A stretch of 13,112 nucleotides of DNA from assembly GCA_944382805.1 (NCBI GenBank), contig CALWNS010000055.1, positions 1 through 13,112 of the forward strand, in the 5' to 3' direction. Of this stretch, positions 5,248 through 11,417 are shown in pieces; position 1 is the first letter of the stretch, and the number at the start of each line of letters is the position of its first letter. The DNA is from an uncultured Gemmiger sp. Lineage in GTDB: Bacteria; Bacillota; Clostridia; Oscillospirales; Ruminococcaceae. A program made the position numbers and the translations under genes. Under the pieces are notes generated by a model. That model was given only the letters and a program-made list of their open reading frames with translations. It searched no databases and was not told the DNA's origin.

Positions 5248-7251
5248 ATGCAATTTTTTGAACGCGACGGCAGCGCGCTGCTCTACCGCCAAAACGGCGA
5301 GACGGTGCGGGTGGAGCCGTGGGGCCAAAACAGCCTGCGCGTGCGCGCCGGCATTTTGAGCGAACTGGACTGGCCCTGCGCCGCCCTGCTGGACCCGCCG
5401 GCGGGGGAAGGGGCGGTAAACATCGAGATCGGGGAGCGGCAGGCCCGGCTGCAAAACGGCGGCATCACGGTGGTGATGGACCTGAACCCCTGGGGCGATA
5501 CGCTGCAAATGACCTTTTTGAACGCGCAGGGCCGCGTGCTGCTGCGCGAAATCTCCAACGGCTGTTCGCTGGACCGGCGCGCGCGCTGGTACAAGCCGCT
5601 GCCGGGCGGCAATTTCCGCCTGAAAGCCAGCTTTATGGCCAACGAGGGCGAACACATTTACGGCATGGGCCAGTACCAGGAGGAGCGCATGGACTGGAAG
5701 GGCTGCAACGTGGAATTGATGCAGCGCAACTCCCAGGTGAGCGTGCCGTTCTACCTTTCCAGCCTGGGCTACGGCTTTTTGTGGCACAACCCCGCGGTGG
5801 GCGAAGTCCACTTTGGCGCCAACACCACCGAGTGGACGGCCGAAAGCACCCCCGGCCTGGATTACTGGATCACCGCCGGCGATACGCCCGCGGCCATCGA
5901 GCACGCCTACACCGCCGTGACCGGCCGCGCGCCCCAAATGCCGGAGTACGGCCTGGGTTTTTGGCAGTGCAAGCTGCGCTACTACAACCAGCAGCAGGTG
6001 CTGGACGTGGCGCGGGAGTATAAGCGCCGCGGCATCCCGCTGGATGTGATCGTGATCGATTACTACCACTGGCTGCGCTGCGGCGACTACCGCTTTGACC
6101 CCGAATACTTCCCCGACCCGGCGGCCATGATCCGCGAACTGAAGGAGATGGGCGTGGAGACGATGGTCTCTGTGTGGCCGGAGATCGACACCCGCAGCGA
6201 AAACTACGCCGAGATGCGCCAGCAGGGCCTGCTGGCCAAAACGAACGGCGGCGTGGACGTGCAGATGATCATGCACGGCAACAACGTGTTTTTTGACGCC
6301 ACCAACCCGCGCGCCCGCCGCTATGTATGGGAAAAGCTGCAAAAAAACTATGCCGAGCTGGGCGTGCGGCTGTTCTGGCTGGACGAGGCGGAGCCGGGCT
6401 TTGGCGGCTACGACCTGGAACAGTACCGCTACCAGGCCGGCGAGGTGCTGGCCGTGGGCAACCTGTACCCGCGCGAATACGCCCGCATGGTGTACGAGGG
6501 CCAGCAGGCCCGCGGCCAGCGGGACGTGATCAGCCTGACCCGCTGCGCCTGGGTGGGCAGCCAGCGCTACGGCGCGCTGGTGTGGAGCGGGGATATCTTT
6601 TCCACCTGGGAGGACTTCCGCAAGCAGGTGTGCGCGGGCATGAGCATCGGCCTGGCGGGCATCCCGTGGTGGGCCACCGACATCGGCGGGTTCCACGGCG
6701 GGGTCACGGCGGACCCGGCGTTCCGCGAACTGCTGGTGCGCTGGTTCCAGTTCGGCTGTTTCAGCCCGGTCATGCGCCTGCACGGCTGCCGCGGCCCGCA
6801 GCACGAGGTGGTGAACAAGGCCGGCGAAGTGCGCGAATGGTGCGGCGCCGACAACGAGGTGTGGAGCTTTGGCGAGGAGAACACCGCCATCCTGACGCGC
6901 TACATCCTGCTGCGGCAGGCCATGCGCGGCTACCTGCGCGCCGTGACCGACGCGGCCCACACCGCGGGCGACCCCATCCTGCGCCCGCTGTTCTACGACT
7001 TCCCGAGCGATGCGGCCGCCTGGGAGGTAAAGGACGAGTATATGTTCGGCCCCGACGTGCTGGTGGCCCCGGTCATGCAGCCGGGGGCCGAAAGCCGCAG
7101 CGTCTACCTGCCCGCCGGCGCGCGCTGGACGCTTTTGCACAGCGGCGCGGTGTACGAGGGAGGCCAGCGCTGCGAAGCGCCCGCCCCCCTGGCCGAGATC
7201 CCGGTATTCCTGCGCGACGGCAGCCACCCGGAATGGGTGGGCATGATCTGA
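5248..7251 (+). CDS. Glycoside hydrolase family 31 (alpha-glucosidase / alpha-xylosidase type)
   Basis: This 667-residue enzyme has no signal peptide, so it probably cleaves short alpha-linked sugars after uptake. The N-terminal beta domain (about 1-235) is followed by the (beta/alpha)8 domain opening G-L-G-F-W-Q-C-K-L-R-Y. The expected nucleophile is D379 in W-L-D-E-A-E-P and the likely acid/base is D449 in V-W-S-G-D-I. A W-W-x-T-D-I-G-G-F block and R-L-H-G-C also fit the GH31 active site. A C-terminal beta domain includes F-G-P-D-V-L-V-A-P-V. The E-P after the nucleophile recalls alpha-xylosidase-like branches more than classical maltases (W-x-D-M-N-E), but the substrate cannot be assigned. 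The start at 5248 follows AAAGGAGG (5231-5238). Thirty bases separate its stop from larC with no terminator between, so the two are probably co-transcribed. No sugar transporter or regulator gene is nearby. Confidence 0.93.
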   Translation: MQFFERDGSALLYRQNGETVRVEPWGQNSLRVRAGILSELDWPCAALLDPPAGEGAVNIEIGERQARLQNGGITVVMDLNPWGDTLQMTFLNAQGRVLLREISNGCSLDRRARWYKPLPGGNFRLKASFMANEGEHIYGMGQYQEERMDWKGCNVELMQRNSQVSVPFYLSSLGYGFLWHNPAVGEVHFGANTTEWTAESTPGLDYWITAGDTPAAIEHAYTAVTGRAPQMPEYGLGFWQCKLRYYNQQQVLDVAREYKRRGIPLDVIVIDYYHWLRCGDYRFDPEYFPDPAAMIRELKEMGVETMVSVWPEIDTRSENYAEMRQQGLLAKTNGGVDVQMIMHGNNVFFDATNPRARRYVWEKLQKNYAELGVRLFWLDEAEPGFGGYDLEQYRYQAGEVLAVGNLYPREYARMVYEGQQARGQRDVISLTRCAWVGSQRYGALVWSGDIFSTWEDFRKQVCAGMSIGLAGIPWWATDIGGFHGGVTADPAFRELLVRWFQFGCFSPVMRLHGCRGPQHEVVNKAGEVREWCGADNEVWSFGEENTAILTRYILLRQAMRGYLRAVTDAAHTAGDPILRPLFYDFPSDAAAWEVKDEYMFGPDVLVAPVMQPGAESRSVYLPAGARWTLLHSGAVYEGGQRCEAPAPLAEIPVFLRDGSHPEWVGMI

Positions 7252-7281
7252 GCGGGCAAAGCGGGCAGAGAAGGAGAAACT

Positions 7282-8565
7282 ATGAAAACACTGTACCTGG
7301 ATTGCAGCATGGGCGCGGCCGGCGATATGCTGACCGCCGCGCTGCTGGAACTGACGCCCGACCCCGAAGCCGCCCTGGCCGAGCTGAACGGCATCGGCGT
7401 GCCCAAGGTGACCTACCAAAAAGAGCGGGCCGTGCGCTGCGGGCTGGCCGGCACCCACATGATCGTGCGCGTGGACGGCGAGGTGGAGGGCGAAACGTGC
7501 GCCCGCGATCTCTGCGCGCACAGCCATGAATGTGACCACGTGCATAGTCATGAACATGACTGCGATAGTCATGAACATGACCATAGCCATGAACATGGCC
7601 ACCACCACGCCGCGATGCAGGAGATCGAGGGCATCGTGCGCGGCCGGCTGAACCTGCCCGCGCCGGTGGCGGACAAGGTGATGGAGGTCTACGGCTGCAT
7701 TGCCGCCGCCGAAAGCCGCGCGCACGGCGTGCCGGTGAGCGAGGTACACTTCCACGAAGTGGGCGCGCTGGACGCCGTTGCGGACGTGGCCGCCGTCTGC
7801 CTGCTTTTGTACCGCCTGGCGCCGGACCGGGTGGTGGTATCGCCGGTGAACGTGGGCGGCGGCCAGGTGCGCTGCGCCCACGGCCTGCTGCCGGTGCCCG
7901 CGCCGGCCACCGCGCTGATTTTGCAGGGGGCGAAGATCCCCAGCTTTGGCACGCAGGGCGCGGGCGAGCTGTGTACGCCCACCGGCGCGGCGCTGCTGGC
8001 GGCGTTCGGCGGGGCGTTCGGCCCCCAGCCGGCCATGTGCATCGAAAAGATCGGCTACGGCATGGGCACCCGCGATTTTGCGGACCGGGCCAACTGCGTG
8101 CGTGCGATGCTGGGCGAAAGCGAGGGCGCCGCGCAGGAGATACTGGAACTGAGCTGCAACATGGACGACATGACCGGCGAGGCGATGGGCTACGCGATGG
8201 AGCGCCTGTTCGCGGCCGGCGCGCTGGACGTGTACACCGTGCCCGTCGGCATGAAAAAGAGCCGCCCCGGCACGATGCTGTGCGTGCTGTGCGAACCGGC
8301 GGACCGCGAAAAGCTGGTGCGGGAGCTGTTCGCCCACACCACCACGCTGGGCGTGCGCGAAAACCGCCTGCAGCGCTATAGGCTGGCGCGCCGCTGCGAC
8401 AGCGTGGAGGTGGACGGCGCCCGCGTGCGCCGCAAGGTCAGCACCGGCTACGGCGTGCGCCGCGCCAAGTACGAGTACGAGGACCTGGCGGCGGTGGCCG
8501 CCGATAAGGGCCTGCCCCTGGAAAGCGTCCGCGCCCTGGCCGAACAGGCGCAGGGGGATGCGTGA
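7282..8565 (+). CDS. larC: LarC nickel-insertion protein for the nickel-pincer cofactor
   Basis: This 427-residue protein matches LarC, the CTP-dependent cyclometallase that inserts nickel into pyridinium-3,5-bisthiocarboxylic acid mononucleotide. The product is the cofactor of lactate racemase LarA and relatives. Visible landmarks are the N-terminal D-C-S-M-G-A-A-G-D-M-L block (7-17), V-H-F-H-E-V-G-A-L-D-A (about residues 154-164), and the C-terminal N-M-D-D-M-T-G-E with M-K-K-S-R-P-G-T-M-L. The reading frame is continuous, unlike Lactiplantibacillus plantarum where larC is split by a programmed frameshift. Residues 80-109 hold 14 histidines and form the metal-binding loop. The start at 7282 follows AGAAGGAGA. 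No larA, larB or larE is present in the window, so they must lie elsewhere or the cofactor path differs. A terminator follows at 8606. Confidence 0.94.
   Translation: MKTLYLDCSMGAAGDMLTAALLELTPDPEAALAELNGIGVPKVTYQKERAVRCGLAGTHMIVRVDGEVEGETCARDLCAHSHECDHVHSHEHDCDSHEHDHSHEHGHHHAAMQEIEGIVRGRLNLPAPVADKVMEVYGCIAAAESRAHGVPVSEVHFHEVGALDAVADVAAVCLLLYRLAPDRVVVSPVNVGGGQVRCAHGLLPVPAPATALILQGAKIPSFGTQGAGELCTPTGAALLAAFGGAFGPQPAMCIEKIGYGMGTRDFADRANCVRAMLGESEGAAQEILELSCNMDDMTGEAMGYAMERLFAAGALDVYTVPVGMKKSRPGTMLCVLCEPADREKLVRELFAHTTTLGVRENRLQRYRLARRCDSVEVDGARVRRKVSTGYGVRRAKYEYEDLAAVAADKGLPLESVRALAEQAQGDA
7519..7608 (+). repeat. His-rich coding repeat in larC with shifted codon use
   Basis: Thirty codons encode 14 His, with Asp/Glu/Ser between. 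Three imperfect 17-base copies of ATAGTCATGAACATGAC lie at 7544-7560, 7565-7581 and 7583-7599, 21 and 18 bases apart, so frame is kept. Nine of the 14 His codons are CAT and the Glu codons are GAA. The His codons I checked elsewhere in the gene are CAC. This points to a recent slippage-type expansion. Confidence 0.7.
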
Positions 8566-8605
8566 GGGGAGTTATAAAAGCAGGGAAAAGCGGATAAAAG
8601 AAGAG

Positions 8606-8654
8606 ACCACCCCCGCGCCCGGCCGCAAAGCCGTGCGCGGGGGTGGTTTGCTTG
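8606..8654 (+). terminator. Terminator of the GH31-larC unit
   Basis: A perfect 13-bp stem, ACCACCCCCGCGC (8606-8618) with GCGCGGGGGTGGT (8635-8647), has a 16-base loop and is followed by a modest T-rich tail, TTGCTTGT. It starts 40 bp after the larC stop. Confidence 0.78.
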
Positions 8655-8710
8655 TGGGGTGCAGGGGAGGCAATGCGCGGCCAATATCCATGCCCGGCGT
8701 AAAGAGTATT

Positions 8711-8790
8711 TGTAGGGGAGGGATTTATCCCTCCCGCGGGGCCTTGCGATAACCTGTACGTTCGCGGGAGGGCCATGGCCCTCCCCTACG
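8711..8790. repeat. TGTAGGG repeat element, short form, 80 bp
   Basis: TGTAGGGGAGGG (8711-8722) at the left pairs with CCCTCCCCTACG (8779-8790) at the right. Each end also folds on itself: GGGAGGGA/TCCCTCCC with loop TT at the left, and the perfect palindrome GGGAGGGCCA/TGGCCCTCCC at the right. The core reads GGGGCCTTGCGATAACC then TGTACGTTCGCG. It closely resembles the core of the next element, although the stems differ. The 40 bp after it match, inverted, the 40 bp before the element at 3654. Confidence 0.7.
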
Positions 8791-8837
8791 AACCGAGGCA
8801 AACGCGCAGCAGAACGGGGGCGGGCGTGTAAATTGTT

Positions 8838-8919
8838 TGTAGGGAACGGTCTTGACCGTTCCGGGGGGCTTTGCGGTAAACGGTACGTTTGCGGGACGAT
8901 TCAAGCATCGTCCCCTACA
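8838..8919. repeat. TGTAGGG repeat element, short form, 82 bp
   Basis: TGTAGGG (8838-8844) and CCCTACA (8913-8919) are the ends. The left stem is GGAACGGT/ACCGTTCC (loop CTTG) and the right stem is GGGACGAT/ATCGTCCC-like around a TCAAGC loop. The right end is the inverted copy of the left end of the element at 2126. The core (GGGGCTTTGCGGTAAACG then GTACGTTTGCG) parallels that of the element at 8711. The rest of the gap 8566-9038 shows no gene. Confidence 0.7.
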
Positions 8920-8972
8920 GACTGCACGGTTACCGCGCAGGTTGAATTTTTGCGTTTGGCGCAAAGGCCATG

Positions 8973-9000
8973 TGTAGGGCGGGCGTTCACGCCCGCCCTG
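8973..9000. repeat. Solo TGTAGGG hairpin module
   Basis: TGTAGGGCGGGCG (8973-8985), loop TTCA, then CGCCCGCCC (8990-8998) and TG form a nearly complete palindrome with 9 or more perfect pairs. It lies 39 bp after the cardiolipin synthase stop on the minus strand and may also end that transcript, though no T-run follows. Confidence 0.6.
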
Positions 9001-9038
9001 CAAACCAAGGCAGAATCGCAGCGGAATGGCAAAGCCCC

Positions 9039-10589
9039 TTAACACAGCGGGGCCACCAGGCGCAGCGCGGCCGATACCAGCGTGCCGCCAAAGCCGGTGC
9101 GGCAGTCGCTCAGCTCCACGCGGCGGCACTGCCGTTCCAGGTCCTGCATATCGGCGCGGATGTCCGCCAGCACCGGGCCGCCGTACAGCAGCGTGCTGCA
9201 CTCAAAATGCAGGTACAGGCTGCGGTAGTCCAGGTTGATCGACCCCACCGCGCCCACGCGCCCGTCACACAGCCAGGTCTTGGAATGCAAAAAGCCGGGC
9301 GTAAAACTAAAGATCTTGACCCCCGCGCGGATCAGCACGGGGTAGTAGCTGCGGGTCAGCTGGTAGATGGTCGGCTTGTCCGGGATGCCCGGCGTGTAGA
9401 TGCGCACGTCCACGCCGCGCTTGGCGGCCAGGCACAGCGCCGAGATCAGGTCGTTTTCCAAAATCAGGTAGGGCGTGGTGATCAGCAGTTCGCGCTGCGC
9501 CTGGTTGATCAGTTCCAGGTAGACGTTTTTGGCCACGTTCTCATCGTCCACCGGCGTGTCGCAGAACGGCTGCACCAGCCCGGCGCCGGGGCGCGGGGGC
9601 GCGGCTTCGGGGCGGGGCACGGCGCGTTCGTCGCTCAGGGGGCGGTTGGCGGCCCAGAACTCCAAAAACATGGTGGTAAAGCTCCAGGCGGCCGGGCCTT
9701 CCAGCCGGACGCCGGTGTCGCGCCAGTAGCCGAAGCGGCGCTTTTCGTTGATGTATTCGTCGGCCAGGTTGATGCCGCCGGTGAACGCCACCGCGCCGTC
9801 CACCACCAAAATCTTGCGGTGGTCGCGGTTGTTCATGACCAGGTTCAGCATGGGCACAAACGGGTTAAAGGCCAGCGCGCGGATGCCCTCGGCCTCCAGC
9901 TTGCGCCAGTAGCGCACCGGCAGGCCGGTGGCGCAGCCGGTATCGTCGTAGATCAGGCGCACGTCCACGCCGGCCGCGGCCTTGCGGCGCAGCACCTCGT
10001 GTACGGCGTCCCACATACGGCCCTGGCTGATGATGAAAAATTCCACAAAAATATATTTTTCTGCCTTTTCCATCGCCGCCAGCATGGCGGGGAACATCGC
10101 TTCGCCCGAGGGGTAATAGGTCACCTCGGTGTCCGCATAAACGGGGAAGTTGCCGTTTTGCCGCAAATACGCCGCCGTACACGCGGCGCGCGGGTCGGCG
10201 CGGCCCAGGCGGGCGGCGGCCTCCGGCTCGGGCGTGCGCAGCGGGCGCAGGCGGGCGGCGGCGCGCTCCAGCTTGCGGCGCAGGCGGTAGGCGGGGCGGT
10301 GGTCGCCCCACATCAGGTACAGCAGCCCGCCCTGCACCGGCATCAGCATGAACAGCGCCATCCAGCTGATCTTGAACTCCGGCACGGTGGAATCCTTGCG
10401 GATCAGCGCCGCGCACATCAACAGGCTCAGCCCCAGGCCCGCCGCGTTCAGCCAGGTGGCGTAGGCGGCCAGCTCGTTGAATAAAACAAAAAACCAGATG
10501 AATTGCAGCAGCAGCAGCAGCCCGGTCACCACCAGGCGGCTGAACACAAAGCGCAGCATATTTTTGAACTTCAAGCGCAGTTCGCTCAT
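9039..10589 (-). CDS. cls: Cardiolipin synthase, phospholipase D superfamily
   Basis: This 516-residue membrane enzyme joins two phosphatidylglycerol molecules into cardiolipin. Membrane segments lie at about 14-38, 43-63 and 74-94, matching the N-terminal hairpins of bacterial Cls. Both catalytic H-x-K-x4-D motifs are intact: H257-R-K259...D264 in the first phospholipase D domain and H435-S-K437...D442 in the second. Family motifs F-V-E-F-F-I-I around 181-187, F-T-G-G-I-N-L-A-D-E-Y at 269-279 and G-S-I-N-L-D-Y-R-S at 449-457 agree. The length is typical. The start at 10589 begins M-S-E-L-R-L-K just after a weak GGGAAGGG-type ribosome binding site. A longer in-frame start at 10778 would translate the promoter and is rejected. 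It is a single gene, divergent from hsp20. Confidence 0.94.
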   Translation of the reverse strand: MSELRLKFKNMLRFVFSRLVVTGLLLLLQFIWFFVLFNELAAYATWLNAAGLGLSLLMCAALIRKDSTVPEFKISWMALFMLMPVQGGLLYLMWGDHRPAYRLRRKLERAAARLRPLRTPEPEAAARLGRADPRAACTAAYLRQNGNFPVYADTEVTYYPSGEAMFPAMLAAMEKAEKYIFVEFFIISQGRMWDAVHEVLRRKAAAGVDVRLIYDDTGCATGLPVRYWRKLEAEGIRALAFNPFVPMLNLVMNNRDHRKILVVDGAVAFTGGINLADEYINEKRRFGYWRDTGVRLEGPAAWSFTTMFLEFWAANRPLSDERAVPRPEAAPPRPGAGLVQPFCDTPVDDENVAKNVYLELINQAQRELLITTPYLILENDLISALCLAAKRGVDVRIYTPGIPDKPTIYQLTRSYYPVLIRAGVKIFSFTPGFLHSKTWLCDGRVGAVGSINLDYRSLYLHFECSTLLYGGPVLADIRADMQDLERQCRRVELSDCRTGFGGTLVSAALRLVAPLC

Positions 10590-10637
10590 ACTTTTACCCT
10601 TCCCCACGGCGGCGTCGGCGCGCCCGCGTGTACCATT

Positions 10638-10666
10638 ACTGTACCATGTTCCGCCCCCGATTGCAA
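10638..10666 (-). promoter_or_regulatory. Promoter of cardiolipin synthase
   Basis: On the minus strand TTGCAA (10661-10666) and TACAGT (10638-10643) are 17 bp apart, giving a leader of roughly 40-45 nt before the start at 10589. Confidence 0.65.
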
Positions 10667-10771
10667 GCCGTCGCCCCCGCCGCGCGCAAGAAAGCCGCTC
10701 AAACTGCCAAGCCGCCCTCCGCCCGCCGGGCCGCGGTGCAGGCGGCGCAGCATCGTGTATTTTTCCATTGT

Positions 10772-10798
10772 TTAGCACTCTATATGCGCGAGTGCTAA
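10772..10798. promoter_or_regulatory. CIRCE operator (HrcA binding site)
   Basis: TTAGCACTC (10772-10780), nine bases, then GAGTGCTAA (10790-10798) is an exact match to the CIRCE consensus. HrcA represses class I heat-shock genes by binding this inverted repeat. It lies 128 bp upstream of the Hsp20 start. The symmetric site could also affect leftward transcription: on the minus strand TTGTGA, 18 bp, then TATAGA would overlap it. Confidence 0.95.
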
Positions 10799-10815
10799 AG
10801 TTTCACAATTTATTC

Positions 10816-10841
10816 ATACCAGGTTCACAAACGCCTGGTAT
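10816..10841. promoter_or_regulatory. Second perfect palindrome in the hsp20 promoter
   Basis: ATACCAGG (10816-10823), ten bases, then CCTGGTAT (10834-10841) is a perfect 8-bp inverted repeat. Its arms cover the probable -35 region and most of the spacer of the hsp20 promoter, and it ends four bases before the -10 box. The half-site spacing (18 bp centre to centre) would suit a dimeric repressor. It is not a CtsR box (GGTCAAA repeats). I cannot name the regulator. Confidence 0.5.
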
Positions 10842-10850
10842 CCTTATACT
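10824..10850 (+). promoter_or_regulatory. Probable hsp20 promoter
   Basis: The -10 box TATACT lies at 10845-10850. The best -35 candidates are TTCACA (10824-10829, spacer only 15 bp) or the weak GGTTCA (10822-10827, spacer 17 bp). A suboptimal -35 would suit a heat-induced gene. A promoter placed further upstream, overlapping CIRCE, is not excluded. Confidence 0.42.
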
Positions 10851-10853
10851 TGC

Positions 10854-10876
10854 CGGCAGGGGGAACGCCCCCGCCG
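10854..10876 (+). other. Stable hairpin at the predicted 5' end of the hsp20 mRNA
   Basis: CGGC-A-GGGGG (10854-10863), loop AACG, then CCCCC-GCCG (10868-10876) forms a nine-pair, all-GC stem with one bulge. It starts three bases after the -10 box, so it would sit at or very near the 5' end of the transcript. It may protect the mRNA end. It does not pair with the ribosome binding site at 10911-10916. Confidence 0.45.
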
Positions 10877-10925
10877 CCCCACGCAAGCAATACAAATGCA
10901 GATATACAAAAAGGAGCGCTTGATC

Positions 10926-11339
10926 ATGGCTATGCTTTTGGACCGCCGCTACAACCCCTTCAGCGAACTGGAAAACTGGAACCGCGCCTTTTTTGGCGAT
11001 TCCTCTTTGGCAGAATTCAAGACCGACATCCGCGACCAGGGCGATTCCTTCCTGCTGGAGGCCGACCTGCCCGGCTTCCGCAAGGAGGACATCGCGCTTT
11101 CGCTCAACGGCGACACCATGACCATCAAGGCCGTGCGCCACAGCGATTACGAAAACGAAGCCAGCCGCGCCGGCTACCTGCGGTGCGAGCGCAGCTACGG
11201 CGCCTACACCCGCAGCTTTGACGTGACCGGCGTCGACACCAACGGCATCCGCGCCGCCTACAACAACGGCGTTTTGTCCGTCACGCTGCCCAAGCGCAGC
11301 GCCCACCGCCCCGAAGGCCAGACCATCGCCATCGAGTAA
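10926..11339 (+). CDS. Small heat shock protein, Hsp20 / alpha-crystallin family
   Basis: This 137-residue ATP-independent holdase binds unfolding proteins during stress. The alpha-crystallin domain begins near residue 30 with F-K-T-D-I-R-D, continues with L-E-A-D-L-P-G-F-R-K-E-D-I, and ends with the signature N-N-G-V-L-S-V-T-L-P-K. The C-terminal tail carries an I-x-I motif (I-A-I) needed for oligomer assembly. The N-terminal arm holds the clostridial-style R-R-Y-N-P-F. The start at 10926 is nine bases after AAGGAG (10911-10916); a second ATG at 10932 is possible. The gene is alone behind CIRCE, so HrcA-controlled heat induction is expected, as in clostridial hsp18-type genes. A strong terminator follows at 11354. 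Confidence 0.94.
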   Translation: MAMLLDRRYNPFSELENWNRAFFGDSSLAEFKTDIRDQGDSFLLEADLPGFRKEDIALSLNGDTMTIKAVRHSDYENEASRAGYLRCERSYGAYTRSFDVTGVDTNGIRAAYNNGVLSVTLPKRSAHRPEGQTIAIE

Positions 11340-11353
11340 GCGTAAAATAACGC

Positions 11354-11390
11354 AAAACCGCCCCGCGGCCAAACGCCGCGGGGCGGTTTT
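11354..11390. terminator. Bidirectional terminator between hsp20 and the exporter operon
   Basis: AAAACCGCCCCGCGGC (11354-11369) and GCCGCGGGGCGGTTTT (11375-11390) form a perfect 16-bp stem around CAAAC, with T-runs on both strands. It ends the rightward hsp20 transcript and the leftward exporter transcript, whose genes converge here. Confidence 0.93.
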
Positions 11391-11417
11391 CTGTGTTCTG
11401 TGCCGCGGGGCGCGGGG

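Noticed and set aside
3916..7251. Upstream extension of the GH31 frame through the flavodiiron gene
   Set aside because: A promoter and ribosome binding site lie directly before 5248, and the extension is antisense to a well-supported gene.
3925..8337. A 1470-codon minus-strand open frame
   Set aside because: Only the part below 5088 is the flavodiiron gene. The rest is antisense to the GH31 and larC genes, rich in His, Ala and Arg, with no domain signs.
7282..8565. Programmed frameshift in larC, as in lactobacilli
   Set aside because: A single continuous frame covers both the LarC1 and LarC2 parts, so no frameshift is needed.
2126..9000. CRISPR array
   Set aside because: The TGTAGGG repeats are irregularly spaced, palindromic with varying stems, and scattered between genes. 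There are no regular spacers and no cas genes.
10586..10768. Small minus-strand gene starting just beside CIRCE (60 codons)
   Set aside because: It has no ribosome binding site and no family motif. It reads through the cardiolipin synthase promoter and overlaps the start of that gene.
10856..10935. RNA thermometer (ROSE or fourU) in the hsp20 leader
   Set aside because: The only strong stem is at the 5' end and does not cover AAGGAG. A possible CAAAAAG/CTTTTG pairing across the start is short and bulged.
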